From the NCBI GenBank assembly GCA_963812475.1, contig CAWEVI010000039.1, positions 124,001 through 188,000 of the forward strand: a stretch of DNA of 64,000 bases, in the 5' to 3' direction. Position numbers and translations under genes: made by a program. Below, in pieces: positions 8,438 to 16,334 of the stretch. Under the pieces are notes generated by a model. That model worked only from the letters and a program-made list of their open reading frames with translations, searched no databases and was not told the origin of the DNA. This DNA comes from JAMXLO01 sp963812475 (GTDB lineage: Bacteria; Pseudomonadota; Alphaproteobacteria; Acetobacterales; Acetobacteraceae). Numbering within the stretch: position 1 is the first letter of the stretch; every line of letters starts with the position of its first letter.

Positions 8438-10066
8438 TCAGCCGAGCGCGACCTGCGTGCCCAGCGCCGCGGCGACACGCGCGATCACCGGCGCCCATTC
8501 GCCGGGGCGGCCCTGGCGGAAGATGCGCAGACCTGGATACCAGGGGCTGTCGTCGCGCCCGCTCAGCCAGCGCCAGCAATTGTCGTAGCGGTCGAGCAGG
8601 AACACCGGCTTGCCCATCGCTCCGGCCAGATGCACGACCGATGTATCGACACTGATCACCAGGTCCAGGTTGGCCACAATCGCGGCGGTGTCCGCGAAAT
8701 CCCGCACCTCGGCCATGACGTCGTGCAGATCCAGGGCGTCGGCCGGCGTCCGCGCCCCGGGCGCCGCACCCCCCTTCTGCAAACTGACGAACTGGACGCC
8801 GGACACCGCGGCCAGTGGCGCCAATGTGGCCAGGTCCGTGCTGCGGCGCCGATCGAGCCCGACGAAGCCTGGCAGCCAGGGCCGCGCCTGACCCGCCCAC
8901 ACCAGACCGATGCGCAACGCCTCGGTCGCTGGCAGTCGCCGCGCCCAATGGGCCACGAGTGCCGGATCGGCCACGAGATACGGCACCGCGCACGGAATGG
9001 TCTCCAGCGTCGTCTCGAAGGCGCGCGGAAGTCCGTTGAACGAGCAGTGGAAGTCGTGTTGCGGCACCGGCGCATCGCCGGCGGGCACATCAGCCACGCC
9101 GGGAACCGTCCGCATAAGCCGCGTCAGTTCCGGCGGCACCGCGACGGCAACACGCGCACCGCGGTTGGCGAGCAGCGGCAGATAGCGCAGGAATTGTAGC
9201 GTGTCGCCAAATCCTTCTTCCTGGACCACCAGCACCGTCCGGCCCGTCAGGTCCGGCAGCACCGACAGCGGCGGTAACAGCTTCTGCGCCGGCAGGACGA
9301 CGCGGCCCGGTTCGGCAAGAACCCAGTCCTCGTCCTGCCAGGCCTCGGCAAACCTTCCGGCATGCAGCCGCGCCACCGCACGATTCACCCTGATCTGCCG
9401 GTCGGTGGGAGCCCGCGCCAGCGCCTGTGCGTAGGCGTCCAGCGCCTCGTCGAAGCGCCCTTGGATCTTCAGCATCGTGCCGAGGTTCGACCAGAATGCG
9501 GCCGGCCCGGGGTCGAGACGGATGGCGTCACGGAACCGGTCGGCCGCATCGTCGAAGCGTGCAGCTTCGGCCAGCGCCATGCCCGTCTGATAATGCGCCT
9601 CCGCGCTGGCAGGGTGCGTCCGCAGCACGGGGTCCAGCACCGCGATCGCCTGCGTCGCCTCGCCGCGCTCGCGCAGATGCTCGGCATAGGCATAGCGCAG
9701 TCGCAGGTCGTCGGGTGTCGCCCTCAGACATGCAAGGTATTGCGGCGATATACGTGCCGCATCGCCCCCGCGGAGCAGCATGCGCGCCAGATCGGTGCAC
9801 GGATGCGCATGGGCGCGGCGCTCCTGCCCAACACGGTTCAGCAGCGGTGCGGCCGCATCGACATCGCCGCGCATGCCGATCGCGAGCGCGAGCAGCAGCA
9901 GCGCTTCAATGTCATCGCAATCAAAGGCGACCAGCTGACGACAGGCGACCTCCGCCTGTGCGTGCTGCCCATCTTCGAGCAATTTCAGCGCAACACGCAA
10001 CCCTCGCAGCCGTTCCGCGCCAAACAGCACCCGCCCTCCTGGCCAACCATTCGGGCAACCCTGCAC
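8438..10066 (-). CDS. TPR-repeat glycosyltransferase (GT9/heptosyltransferase-like C-terminal domain)
   Basis: 542 residues. Residues ~20-235 carry about six tetratricopeptide repeats (for instance ALLLLALAIGMRGDVDAAAP, AYAEHLRERGEATQAIAVLD, WSNLGTMLKIQGRFDEALDA). The C-terminal ~270 residues are a GT-B-like domain with VLVVQEEGFGDTLQFLRYLP, RIGLVWAGQ, VSLQKG and DLVISVDTSVVHLAGAMGKP, the signature found in ADP-heptose:LPS heptosyltransferase relatives fused to TPRs. It likely transfers sugar to a protein or surface glycan in the cytoplasm. The start is uncertain: a GTG 36 bases downstream also has plausible context. It lies 21 bases after the Rid-family gene on the same strand, probably co-transcribed. 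Confidence 0.8.
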   Translation of the reverse strand: MQGCPNGWPGGRVLFGAERLRGLRVALKLLEDGQHAQAEVACRQLVAFDCDDIEALLLLALAIGMRGDVDAAAPLLNRVGQERRAHAHPCTDLARMLLRGGDAARISPQYLACLRATPDDLRLRYAYAEHLRERGEATQAIAVLDPVLRTHPASAEAHYQTGMALAEAARFDDAADRFRDAIRLDPGPAAFWSNLGTMLKIQGRFDEALDAYAQALARAPTDRQIRVNRAVARLHAGRFAEAWQDEDWVLAEPGRVVLPAQKLLPPLSVLPDLTGRTVLVVQEEGFGDTLQFLRYLPLLANRGARVAVAVPPELTRLMRTVPGVADVPAGDAPVPQHDFHCSFNGLPRAFETTLETIPCAVPYLVADPALVAHWARRLPATEALRIGLVWAGQARPWLPGFVGLDRRRSTDLATLAPLAAVSGVQFVSLQKGGAAPGARTPADALDLHDVMAEVRDFADTAAIVANLDLVISVDTSVVHLAGAMGKPVFLLDRYDNCWRWLSGRDDSPWYPGLRIFRQGRPGEWAPVIARVAAALGTQVALG

Positions 10067-10087
10067 CCGGGCGGCTTAAGGTGGCGT

Positions 10088-10501
10088 TTACGGCACGACA
10101 GCGACCGCCTCGATCTCGACCATGAAATCGGGACCGGCGAGGCGTGTGACGCCGACCGTCGTGCTGGTCGGGGTCGCCACGCCGAGATAACGCATGCGCA
10201 CATCACCGCACTTCTGGAATTCATCGAAGTCGGTAACGAACGTGTTGGTCTTCACGACGTCGGCCCAGGTCGCGCCGACTGCCTTGAGGCATCGGTCAAG
10301 GTTCTGGAATGTCTGCTCCAGCTGGGCGCGCATATCGCCCTTGCCGACGCAGTTGCCGTCAATATCGCGGGCCAGCTGGCCGGCGGTATAGACGATCTTG
10401 CCAGTTCCGCTCACCGTCACGACGTGCGAATATGACGGTTGCCCGCCGGACATCCTTACATTCATTCCCTCGGGCTGAAACCGCTCGATCTTAAGGGCCA
10501 T
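10088..10501 (-). CDS. Rid family (YjgF/YER057c/UK114) protein
   Basis: 137 residues covering a complete Rid fold: IVYTAGQLARDIDGN near 36-50, QLEQTFQNLDRCLKAVGATWADVVKTNTFV in consecutive helices near 60-89, and a C-terminal PTSTTVGVTRLAGPDFMVEIEAVAV where Rid proteins carry the R-x-x-v-x-x-x-L-P-x-x-x-x-v-E-i core; here the P is shifted to GPDF. RidA-type members hydrolyse reactive 2-aminoacrylate/imine intermediates; other Rid groups have related deaminase roles. The start has GGAGG eight bases upstream (on the minus strand). Upstream lies a repeat-containing divergent intergenic region. Confidence 0.85.
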   Translation of the reverse strand: MALKIERFQPEGMNVRMSGGQPSYSHVVTVSGTGKIVYTAGQLARDIDGNCVGKGDMRAQLEQTFQNLDRCLKAVGATWADVVKTNTFVTDFDEFQKCGDVRMRYLGVATPTSTTVGVTRLAGPDFMVEIEAVAVVP

Positions 10502-10644
10502 TCTCTTTCCTCCGGTCGTGTTCATCTGCCCGCGCCGCAGGGCGACAGCGCCGCCCATATGGCGCCTGGACCGTGCGACCGTGCGCCAGCCCTGCGCCGA
10601 CGGCAAACCCCGCTGTTGTCATCCTTGCGAAGCTAATCGTCAGC

Positions 10645-10738
10645 GCGAAGCTACTCGTCATCACCGCGAAGCTACTCGTCATCACCGCGAAAGCGGGGAC
10701 CCAGTTGCGGCCTGGGTCCCCGCTTTCGCGGGGATGAC
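10645..10738. repeat. Tandem 21-bp repeat joined to a 27-bp-arm palindrome
   Basis: Two perfect copies of GCGAAGCTACTCGTCATCACC (10645-10665 and 10666-10686), preceded by a degenerate copy from 10627, run into a large inverted repeat: arms 10678-10704 and 10712-10738 with one mismatch and a seven-base spacer, core GCGAAAGCGGGGACCCAG. It resembles the REP-like palindromes (GTCATCCCCGCG... type) scattered through proteobacterial genomes. It occupies the 364-bp divergent space between the Rid and beta-lactamase-fold genes. Confidence 0.85.
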
Positions 10739-10865
10739 GGCAGGCTGGGTCCAAAAGTTCCTCCCGCACGCGCGTCTGCAATCCGGCCGCCGTTCGGGAC
10801 GCGGACTGTTCGCGTGGACAAGGCGTGGCTAGGCTGCCCGACCTAACGGTAGCGGCGGCATAAAC

Positions 10866-11975
10866 ATGCGATCCATCCTCTTCGCGCTCGCGCTTGCACT
10901 CGCGACCGTAACCTCGGCCCGTGCGGCGGACGATCCGGTCCTCGCGGCGGCAACCGACCTCACCGGCGCGCTCATGTTTCTCGACTCCGGTGCACCCGGC
11001 ATGGTTCTGGTGGTCCTGCACGGTGACGGCACGCTGGTGCGCGGCTACGGCGAGACCGAGAAGGGCAACAAGCACACACCCGACGGCGCAAGCCTGCTGC
11101 GGGTCAACTCCATCACCAAGGTGTTCACCACCGAGGTGCTCGTCTCGCTGGTCGCGAACGGCAAGCTTGCCCTTACGGATCCGTTGCAGCGATTTGCCGG
11201 CGACGTGAAGGTCCCGGCCTTCGGTACGCGCGCGATCACGCTGCTCGATCTCGCGACCTATTCGGCCGCAATGCCGCGCGAGATGGGCGATGTCCCCGAG
11301 GGAGCGAACCCCCGCGCATGGCCGACGCGTGAGGATCGTTGGAAATGGCTACCCGGCTACACGCTGCCGTGGGCACCCGGCACCATTGCCGTCTATTCCA
11401 ATGTCGGCTTCGACCTCCTGGCCGACGCGATCGAAACTGCCGCTGGCCGGTCCTACCCGGACCTACTGCGAACCCGCGTCACCGCGCCGCTCGGCATGGT
11501 GGATACCGGCTTCGCGCCGACACCCGAGCAATGTGCGCGACTGATGATCGGCAGCGGCCTTGGCGGCCCCGCCACGTGCGTTGATTCGCACGCGACGGAT
11601 GGCAGCGGCGGGCTCTACAGCACCGGAGACGACATGGCGCGTTGGCTGCGCCACAACCTCGCCGACGCGAACGGCGTACTGGCGCTGAGCCACGCGGCCT
11701 ATCGCCCGCGCCAGTCGATGCCGGCCGCAATCGGCTTCGACGAGGCCTCGCCGATGGCGGGGCTCGGCCTCGGCTGGGTGACGGTGGCGGCGCAGGGCGT
11801 CCAGCCGATGCTGGTGGTGAAGAGCGGCGGCGGCGCGGGCTTCATGAGCTACCTCGCGTTTGCTCCGGGCCGGAGTGTGGGTGTGTTCGTCGCGGTCAAT
11901 CGCCTCGATATCCCGATGTTCTTCGGCCTCGCCGGCGCTGTGAACAAGTTGATCGCCAGCCTGGTGACGCGCTGA
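10866..11975 (+). CDS. Exported serine hydrolase of the beta-lactamase/DD-peptidase class C fold
   Basis: 369 residues with a Sec signal peptide (residues 1-20, cut after TSARA). The SxxK motif is S82-I-T-K85 in VNSITKVFTTE and the YxN motif is Y177-S-N179 in AVYSNVGFDLL, both at class C/AmpH spacing. The third motif (usually K/H-T/S-G) appears as VKSGGGAGF near 320, an atypical version. Such proteins are periplasmic esterases, DD-carboxypeptidases or penicillin-binding relatives rather than true resistance enzymes. The start ATG has only a weak ribosome site. It is divergently oriented from the Rid gene. Confidence 0.85.
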   Translation: MRSILFALALALATVTSARAADDPVLAAATDLTGALMFLDSGAPGMVLVVLHGDGTLVRGYGETEKGNKHTPDGASLLRVNSITKVFTTEVLVSLVANGKLALTDPLQRFAGDVKVPAFGTRAITLLDLATYSAAMPREMGDVPEGANPRAWPTREDRWKWLPGYTLPWAPGTIAVYSNVGFDLLADAIETAAGRSYPDLLRTRVTAPLGMVDTGFAPTPEQCARLMIGSGLGGPATCVDSHATDGSGGLYSTGDDMARWLRHNLADANGVLALSHAAYRPRQSMPAAIGFDEASPMAGLGLGWVTVAAQGVQPMLVVKSGGGAGFMSYLAFAPGRSVGVFVAVNRLDIPMFFGLAGAVNKLIASLVTR

Positions 11976-12010
11976 CCCGCGGGCCGCAGCGGGCCGGCAG
12001 GGAGACGCGT

Positions 12011-12061
12011 TTCGTGGTGTGCCGGTAAGCTGATCCTCCGGCGTGAGCCGCACACCACGAA
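12011..12061 (+). promoter_or_regulatory. Nested inverted repeat in the nitroreductase leader
   Basis: TTCGTGGTGTG (12011-12021) is repeated inverted as CACACCACGAA (12051-12061), with a second inner pair GCCGG/CCGGC (12021-12025 and 12038-12042). The structure ends just before the GCGAGG ribosome site of the nitroreductase gene. It could be an operator pair, an RNA leader hairpin or a terminator for the preceding gene; no T tract follows. Confidence 0.4.
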
Positions 12062-12072
12062 GCGAGGCGCAG

Positions 12073-12762
12073 ATGGCTGAAATCGGGCTGTTCGAGGCGA
12101 TCTACACCGCCCGCGCGCTGCGGCGTCTAAAGCCGGATCCGGTACCGGAGACACTGATCACCAAGGTCCTGGAGGCAGCGACCATGGCGCCATCCGGGGG
12201 CAACGCGCAGAACTGGATATTCATCGTCGTCCGCGATGAAGCACAGCGCCGCCGACTGGCAGCCGTGTACCGAAAGGCCTCGGATGAGGTCGCCGCGATC
12301 TATGCCGCGCGTGGCCGGCCGCCACACCTGACCGACGCGCAGTACAAACGGCTCATGGACGGCGGCAGCTATCTCTGGGACCACATGGGCGACGCCCCCG
12401 TCTTGCTGGTCCCGTGCCTCAGAAAGCGCGACATGCCGCCCCGTGACGCATTGCCGGCGGCCGTGGCGGCGCGCTACGACGCGCACCTTCTGCACCAGGA
12501 CAAAATCCGCGGATCGAGCATCTATCCGGCCGTGCAGAACGTCATATTGGCGTGCCGTGCGTTGGGCCTCGGGACGCTCATTACCACCAACCACATCCTC
12601 TACGAGGACGAGGTCCGCGGGATTCTCGGCCTCCCGGCAGATGTGTTCACCTTCGCGCTGATGCCGATCGGCTTCCCGCACGGGCGATACGGCCCACTGG
12701 CACGGCGTCCCGTTTCCGAGGTTGCCTTCGCCGACCGCTGGGGACAGCGCTGGGCGAACTGA
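12073..12762 (+). CDS. Nitroreductase family FMN-dependent oxidoreductase
   Basis: 229 residues. Family features: N-terminal RALRRLKPDPV corresponding to the Arg-rich FMN phosphate site, MAPSGGNAQNWIFIVV near 34-49 that binds the isoalloxazine ring, SSIYPAVQNVILACRALGLGTLITT near 145-169, and a C-terminal MPIGFPHGRYGPLARRPVSE. The start at 12073 is preferred over one 30 bases upstream because GCGAGG sits five bases before it. It likely reduces nitro, quinone or flavin-type substrates with NAD(P)H in the cytoplasm; the natural substrate is unknown. Preceded by a striking inverted repeat that may control it. Confidence 0.88.
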   Translation: MAEIGLFEAIYTARALRRLKPDPVPETLITKVLEAATMAPSGGNAQNWIFIVVRDEAQRRRLAAVYRKASDEVAAIYAARGRPPHLTDAQYKRLMDGGSYLWDHMGDAPVLLVPCLRKRDMPPRDALPAAVAARYDAHLLHQDKIRGSSIYPAVQNVILACRALGLGTLITTNHILYEDEVRGILGLPADVFTFALMPIGFPHGRYGPLARRPVSEVAFADRWGQRWAN

Positions 12763-12885
12763 TCTCATGCGCAACTTCACGCCCATGTCGAAGCCGCTGA
12801 TCCGATGCAATGCCTGCATTTCACCGGGACATCGCGTATCATCGGGGGAGGCTGTCCGTGTTCTCCAACCGCCCGAGACCGTTGC

Positions 12886-13065
12886 ATGATCGCGATCGGC
12901 TGTTTCCTGCCTCTGGTCCTGCTGATTCTCGGGGGGATCATAGGCGTTGCCATCGGCACCACCACCGCGGGCCTGTGGGGTGCGGGCGCGGGCTTTGTCA
13001 TTGGATGCATCGCATTGATCGCGATGCTCTGGGGGTTCGACCGCCTGAAAGGACGCGAAGAGTAA
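12886..13065 (+). CDS. Small two-helix membrane protein
   Basis: 59 residues: helix one IGCFLPLVLLILGGIIGVAIG (glycine-rich; residues 4-24), a short turn, helix two AGAGFVIGCIALIAMLW (33-49) and a basic/acidic tail FDRLKGREE. No family recognised. The start is an ATG with no clear Shine-Dalgarno; the hydrophobic frame does not extend before it. A short GACCTGA/TCAGGTC hairpin (13079-13095) follows the stop. Its genuineness rests on the coherent two-helix pattern and position between genes on the same strand. Confidence 0.55.
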   Translation: MIAIGCFLPLVLLILGGIIGVAIGTTTAGLWGAGAGFVIGCIALIAMLWGFDRLKGREE

Positions 13066-13255
13066 GCCGCGCGCGGAGGACCTGAGGCTCAGGTCAGCCG
13101 CAGTTTGGATTTCCGACCGAGGCGACGGTCGGGAGCAACTACGACGCGGATGAATAATGTGTGGCCCCGGCGCGGCGCACGTCTGTACAAGCGGATCGTT
13201 CCGCTGTCGCTGGATCGGGGTCGGCACCCCGCCCCTGCCGCCGGAGTAGTTCGCC

Positions 13256-14554
13256 ATGATCGTGTCCGCCCCTGAATCGGACGACGTAGTCAAACAGCCG
13301 GAACGGCCGAAGCTTCGCGATATCCTGGGGCCCGGTCTGATCACCGGCGCGTCGGACGACGACCCAAGCGGCATCGCCACCTATTCCCAGGCCGGGGCGC
13401 AATTCGGTTACAGCCTGGGATGGACTCTGCTGCTCACCTATCCGCTGATGTGCGCGATCCAGCTGATCAGCGCACATATCGGCCGGGTCACCGGCCGAGG
13501 CCTCGCGGGCAACATGCGGCGCCACTATCCGGCTGCGCTGCTCTACCCGCTGGTCGGCCTGCTTGTCGTGGCCAATACCATCAACATCGGCGCTGACCTC
13601 GGCGCGATGGCCGCCGCCCTGCATCTGCTGGTCAACGGTCCGATGCTGATCTACGTCGCGGGCTTCGCCATCGTCAGTGTTCTGCTCGAAGTGTTCGTGC
13701 GCTATTCCCGCTACGCCTCCGTGCTGCGATGGCTGAGCCTCTCGCTGTTCGCCTATGTGGCAACCGTGTTCGCGGTCGGTGTGCCCTGGCTGACCGTGGC
13801 GCGGAACCTCGTGCTGCCGCACATAGACCCATCGGGCGATTATCTGACCGTCGTCGTCGCCGTGTTCGGCACCACGATCAGTCCTTATCTGTTCTTCTGG
13901 CAGGCCGGTGAGGAGGTCGAAGACGAAAAGGAGGACGCCAGCGCCAGTCCGTTGCTGGACGCCCCCGAACAGGCTCCGCGGCAGATGGTTCGCATGGAAC
14001 TCGACACGATCGTCGGCATGGGTTTCTCGAATGTCATCGCCCTGTTCATCATGCTGACGACCGCGGCCACGCTGAACGCACACGGCATCACCGACATCCA
14101 GACATCGTCACAGGCGGCGGAGGCGCTGCGTCCGATCGCCGGCCGCTTCGCCTTCACCATCTTCGCCTTGGGCATCATCGGCACCGGAATGCTGGCGTTA
14201 CCGGTACTGGCCGGCAGCGCCGCCTATGCGGTAGGCGAGGCGCTGGATTGGCAGGTCGGGCTGGCCCAGCGTCCCGGGCGCGCACGCGCCTTCTATGGCA
14301 CCATCGCGGTGGCGACGTGTATTGGCGCGGTGCTCAACTTCACCTCGCTGGACCCGATCAAGGCGTTGTTCTGGAGCGCCGTGATCAACGGGGTGGCGGC
14401 GGTACCGATCATGGTGATGATCATGCTGATGGCATCGCGTCGTCGGGTGATGGGCCAGTTCACGCTGACGCCTTGGCTGACGACCCTGGGCTGGCTCGCC
14501 AGTGCGGTGATGGCCGCCGCCGCCATCGGAATGTTCCTGACCTGGAACAACTGA
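13256..14554 (+). CDS. NRAMP-related divalent metal transporter
   Basis: 432 residues with about 11 transmembrane helices. Helix 1 carries DDDPSGIATYSQAGAQFGY (near 30-48), the NRAMP-clan metal motif with DPSG in place of the canonical DPGN. Helix 6 has GTGMLALPVLAGSAAYAVGE, where classical NRAMPs have the MPH metal motif; here no M-P-H is visible. These two differences put it in the NRAMP-related group with altered ion choice (for example Mg2+ or Al3+ in characterised relatives) rather than a classical MntH; this is inference from family knowledge. A charged loop EEVEDEKEDA lies near residue 220. ATG start with GGAG upstream. It converges on a small exported protein gene. Confidence 0.85.
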   Translation: MIVSAPESDDVVKQPERPKLRDILGPGLITGASDDDPSGIATYSQAGAQFGYSLGWTLLLTYPLMCAIQLISAHIGRVTGRGLAGNMRRHYPAALLYPLVGLLVVANTINIGADLGAMAAALHLLVNGPMLIYVAGFAIVSVLLEVFVRYSRYASVLRWLSLSLFAYVATVFAVGVPWLTVARNLVLPHIDPSGDYLTVVVAVFGTTISPYLFFWQAGEEVEDEKEDASASPLLDAPEQAPRQMVRMELDTIVGMGFSNVIALFIMLTTAATLNAHGITDIQTSSQAAEALRPIAGRFAFTIFALGIIGTGMLALPVLAGSAAYAVGEALDWQVGLAQRPGRARAFYGTIAVATCIGAVLNFTSLDPIKALFWSAVINGVAAVPIMVMIMLMASRRRVMGQFTLTPWLTTLGWLASAVMAAAAIGMFLTWNN

Positions 14555-14596
14555 GTGTCGTAGTGGTATGCGACGCCTGATCGGGCGCCGCCCCGG

Positions 14597-14622
14597 CTCC
14601 GACGCCAGAGTTGGCGTCGGAG
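14597..14622. terminator. Perfect 11-bp hairpin between convergent genes
   Basis: CTCCGACGCCA (14597-14607) and TGGCGTCGGAG (14612-14622) form a perfect stem with a four-base loop, located between the stop codons of the NRAMP-like gene and the minus-strand small protein gene. It has no U tract on either side, so it may be a bidirectional attenuating hairpin rather than a classical terminator. Confidence 0.5.
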
Positions 14623-14643
14623 ATCGTCGCGTCGAATTGGCCG

Positions 14644-14928
14644 CTAGTTCTTGCCGCCGCCGGCATTCGAGGACCGCGATGGGTTGGTCGCATCAGGCTG
14701 CGTCGACCCAGTCGGGCCGACCGTTCCGGGGTAGGTCGGATTGGTCTGGTTGGACGTTGCACCAAGGGCAGTGCCGGTTGCTGGGGCGTTCGTCTGCGGG
14801 CTTCCCAGCTCGGTGCCTGTCACGCCCTTGCTGCTGACACCACCGCCTTCGCTGCCGGCTGCCATCGCTGCCGCGGCGCCCGTCATCAGCAACGATGCCA
14901 TAGCGAGAATCCGAATTGTCTTGTTCAT
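14644..14928 (-). CDS. Small exported Gly/Thr/Asn-rich protein
   Basis: 94 residues. A clear signal peptide (MNKTIRILAMASLLMTGAAAAMA, cleavage near residue 24) precedes a low-complexity, uncharged region rich in Gly, Ser, Thr, Asn and Pro with a repeated ATGTALGATSNQTNPT-like texture and a GGGKN tail. No conserved domain is visible and the mature part looks disordered. The start has GGAG eight bases upstream. It is probably periplasmic. A conserved short-protein family with such composition is common in this group, but I cannot name a function. Confidence 0.7.
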   Translation of the reverse strand: MNKTIRILAMASLLMTGAAAAMAAGSEGGGVSSKGVTGTELGSPQTNAPATGTALGATSNQTNPTYPGTVGPTGSTQPDATNPSRSSNAGGGKN

Positions 14929-15090
14929 CGAGTGCTCCTGTTTCGCCTGGTCCGTCAGCCAAAACGTCGAGCACCGATGACGCGATGCTGAGCTCACGAC
15001 AATACGATCGGGAATCAGTCCTGATGGTGATGGGCGCCGGCGGACAACAAGGCCGCCGACGGCCATCAGAGCACGGCGCCGACCGGACGC

Positions 15091-15939
15091 TTACCTTTGG
15101 GACGTGTCCCTGCCGACCGATCTGAACGGCGGGAGGCGGTCAGGCGCAAAAGGAAAGGACACGGCGAACGCGGTGGATCCAGCCCTCCGCGACGTCACCG
15201 CCTGCACCTGATCTCGATAGGCCGCGGCGAGTTCTGGAGTTTGCGAATGATAGTAACCCACCGCCGTCATCCAGTTTCCCCCCGCCATTGTCCGCAGTTC
15301 CTTGAGAAAGCGGGCGGCGTAGTCTGCGTTGGCTGCCGGATCGAAGGCTTGCTCCAGTGACGCGAAAGCGGCGGGGTGGTGCAGGAGGTTGACCTGCGCG
15401 CAGCCGGTGTCGATGGAGCGGGTGCCCTGGGCCTGTGCCTGGCGCACCCACGTGACCGCCTGCGCCTTGGTATCGAAGAAGCGGCCCTCGCCCTCGACGT
15501 TGATTGTCCACGGCCACGGTCGACGCTCGCCCGTGGCTTCGTCGCGGCGGCCGCTCTCGACCATTCCGATCGCCTGAAGCAGACCCGTCGGGATGGCATA
15601 CCGCGCCTCGGCGGCAGCCAAAGCTGCCCGGCACACCGCCCCGGCCGAGAGCAGCAGTCCGGGTCCGGACGATCCGGCCATCCCCGCGGCGTAAAGTGAC
15701 GTCGAGCCGAACGGATAGCGGCCGATGCGCGATGCGGGCGACCGAAACAGGGCAGCATAGTCCCGGCTCGGCGGGCGGAGCGACGCGGTTGGTTCGGAGC
15801 GGAGAAGACCTTCGGCCGCCGCGACACGCGGCGCAATCGCCAGCACGAGAGCCAGCAGAAGGCACAAGCGCGTGAGGGCGCATGCCATCCGCCCAACAGG
15901 TTCCACCCCCTCGTAAACCAGGATCATACGAGCGGGCAT
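15091..15939 (-). CDS. Lytic transglycosylase-like (SLT family 1) exported protein
   Basis: 282 residues. A hydrophobic signal segment lies at ~20-41 (LTRLCLLLALVLAIAPRVAAA); the true start may be the later Met at residue 18. The catalytic domain begins near 105 with YAIPTGLLQAIGMVESG, where the final Glu is the catalytic acid of soluble lytic transglycosylases, followed by DTGCAQVNLLHHPAAFASLE (the conserved G-x-x-Q-x-n block) and a C-terminal ANADYAARFLKEL and GYYHSQTPELAAAYRDQV. It is predicted to cleave peptidoglycan glycan strands in the periplasm; proteins of this size often serve secretion or conjugation systems, but none is encoded nearby. Confidence 0.8.
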   Translation of the reverse strand: MPARMILVYEGVEPVGRMACALTRLCLLLALVLAIAPRVAAAEGLLRSEPTASLRPPSRDYAALFRSPASRIGRYPFGSTSLYAAGMAGSSGPGLLLSAGAVCRAALAAAEARYAIPTGLLQAIGMVESGRRDEATGERRPWPWTINVEGEGRFFDTKAQAVTWVRQAQAQGTRSIDTGCAQVNLLHHPAAFASLEQAFDPAANADYAARFLKELRTMAGGNWMTAVGYYHSQTPELAAAYRDQVQAVTSRRAGSTAFAVSFPFAPDRLPPFRSVGRDTSQR

Positions 15940-16334
15940 CCGGAGCTTTTCCTCTGGGAGCAGGAGGGGGGACAGGAACAGCGTAGGATGCTCGTTTTCC
16001 TATGCGAATAAAACCAACTTGTAGTTGAGCTGGCTTGAGGGGCACGCCGGGAACGCAAAGGGAACAAGACGGGCGCACGCGGCCAGCCTGATGGACCTCG
16101 CAGGCTGGCCGCTGCTGTCCGCCGTGCCGCATCGTTTGCCCAGCGGACCCCGCAGCTTTACGCTCGGCCACTGCGGTGGGCGCGTTTGACCGCGGGCCTC
16201 ATGGGATGACGACCCGCCGATTGTTCATCATCCTGACGCGACCTCGCCGATAGCATCAGCAACGGTCGGCGCGGCGGAGTTTCCCGTTCATGTTTCCACG
16301 CCAAACATTGACCTGATTCCAAATGGAGAGAGTG
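15940..16334. other. Divergent intergenic region with a 10-bp inverted repeat
   Basis: About 395 bases between the lytic transglycosylase (minus) and the exported hydrolase (plus). It contains a perfect inverted repeat, GGCCAGCCTG at 16081-16090 and CAGGCTGGCC at 16101-16110. No convincing gene or clear promoter boxes were found. Confidence 0.5.

Noticed and set aside
10645..10686. Tandem repeats considered as a CRISPR array
   Set aside because: Units are contiguous with no unique spacers and no cas genes are present.
10866..11975. Antibiotic-resistance beta-lactamase
   Set aside because: SxxK and YxN are present but the third motif is atypical and the protein groups by pattern with AmpH/esterase-like enzymes; no AmpR-type regulator is present.
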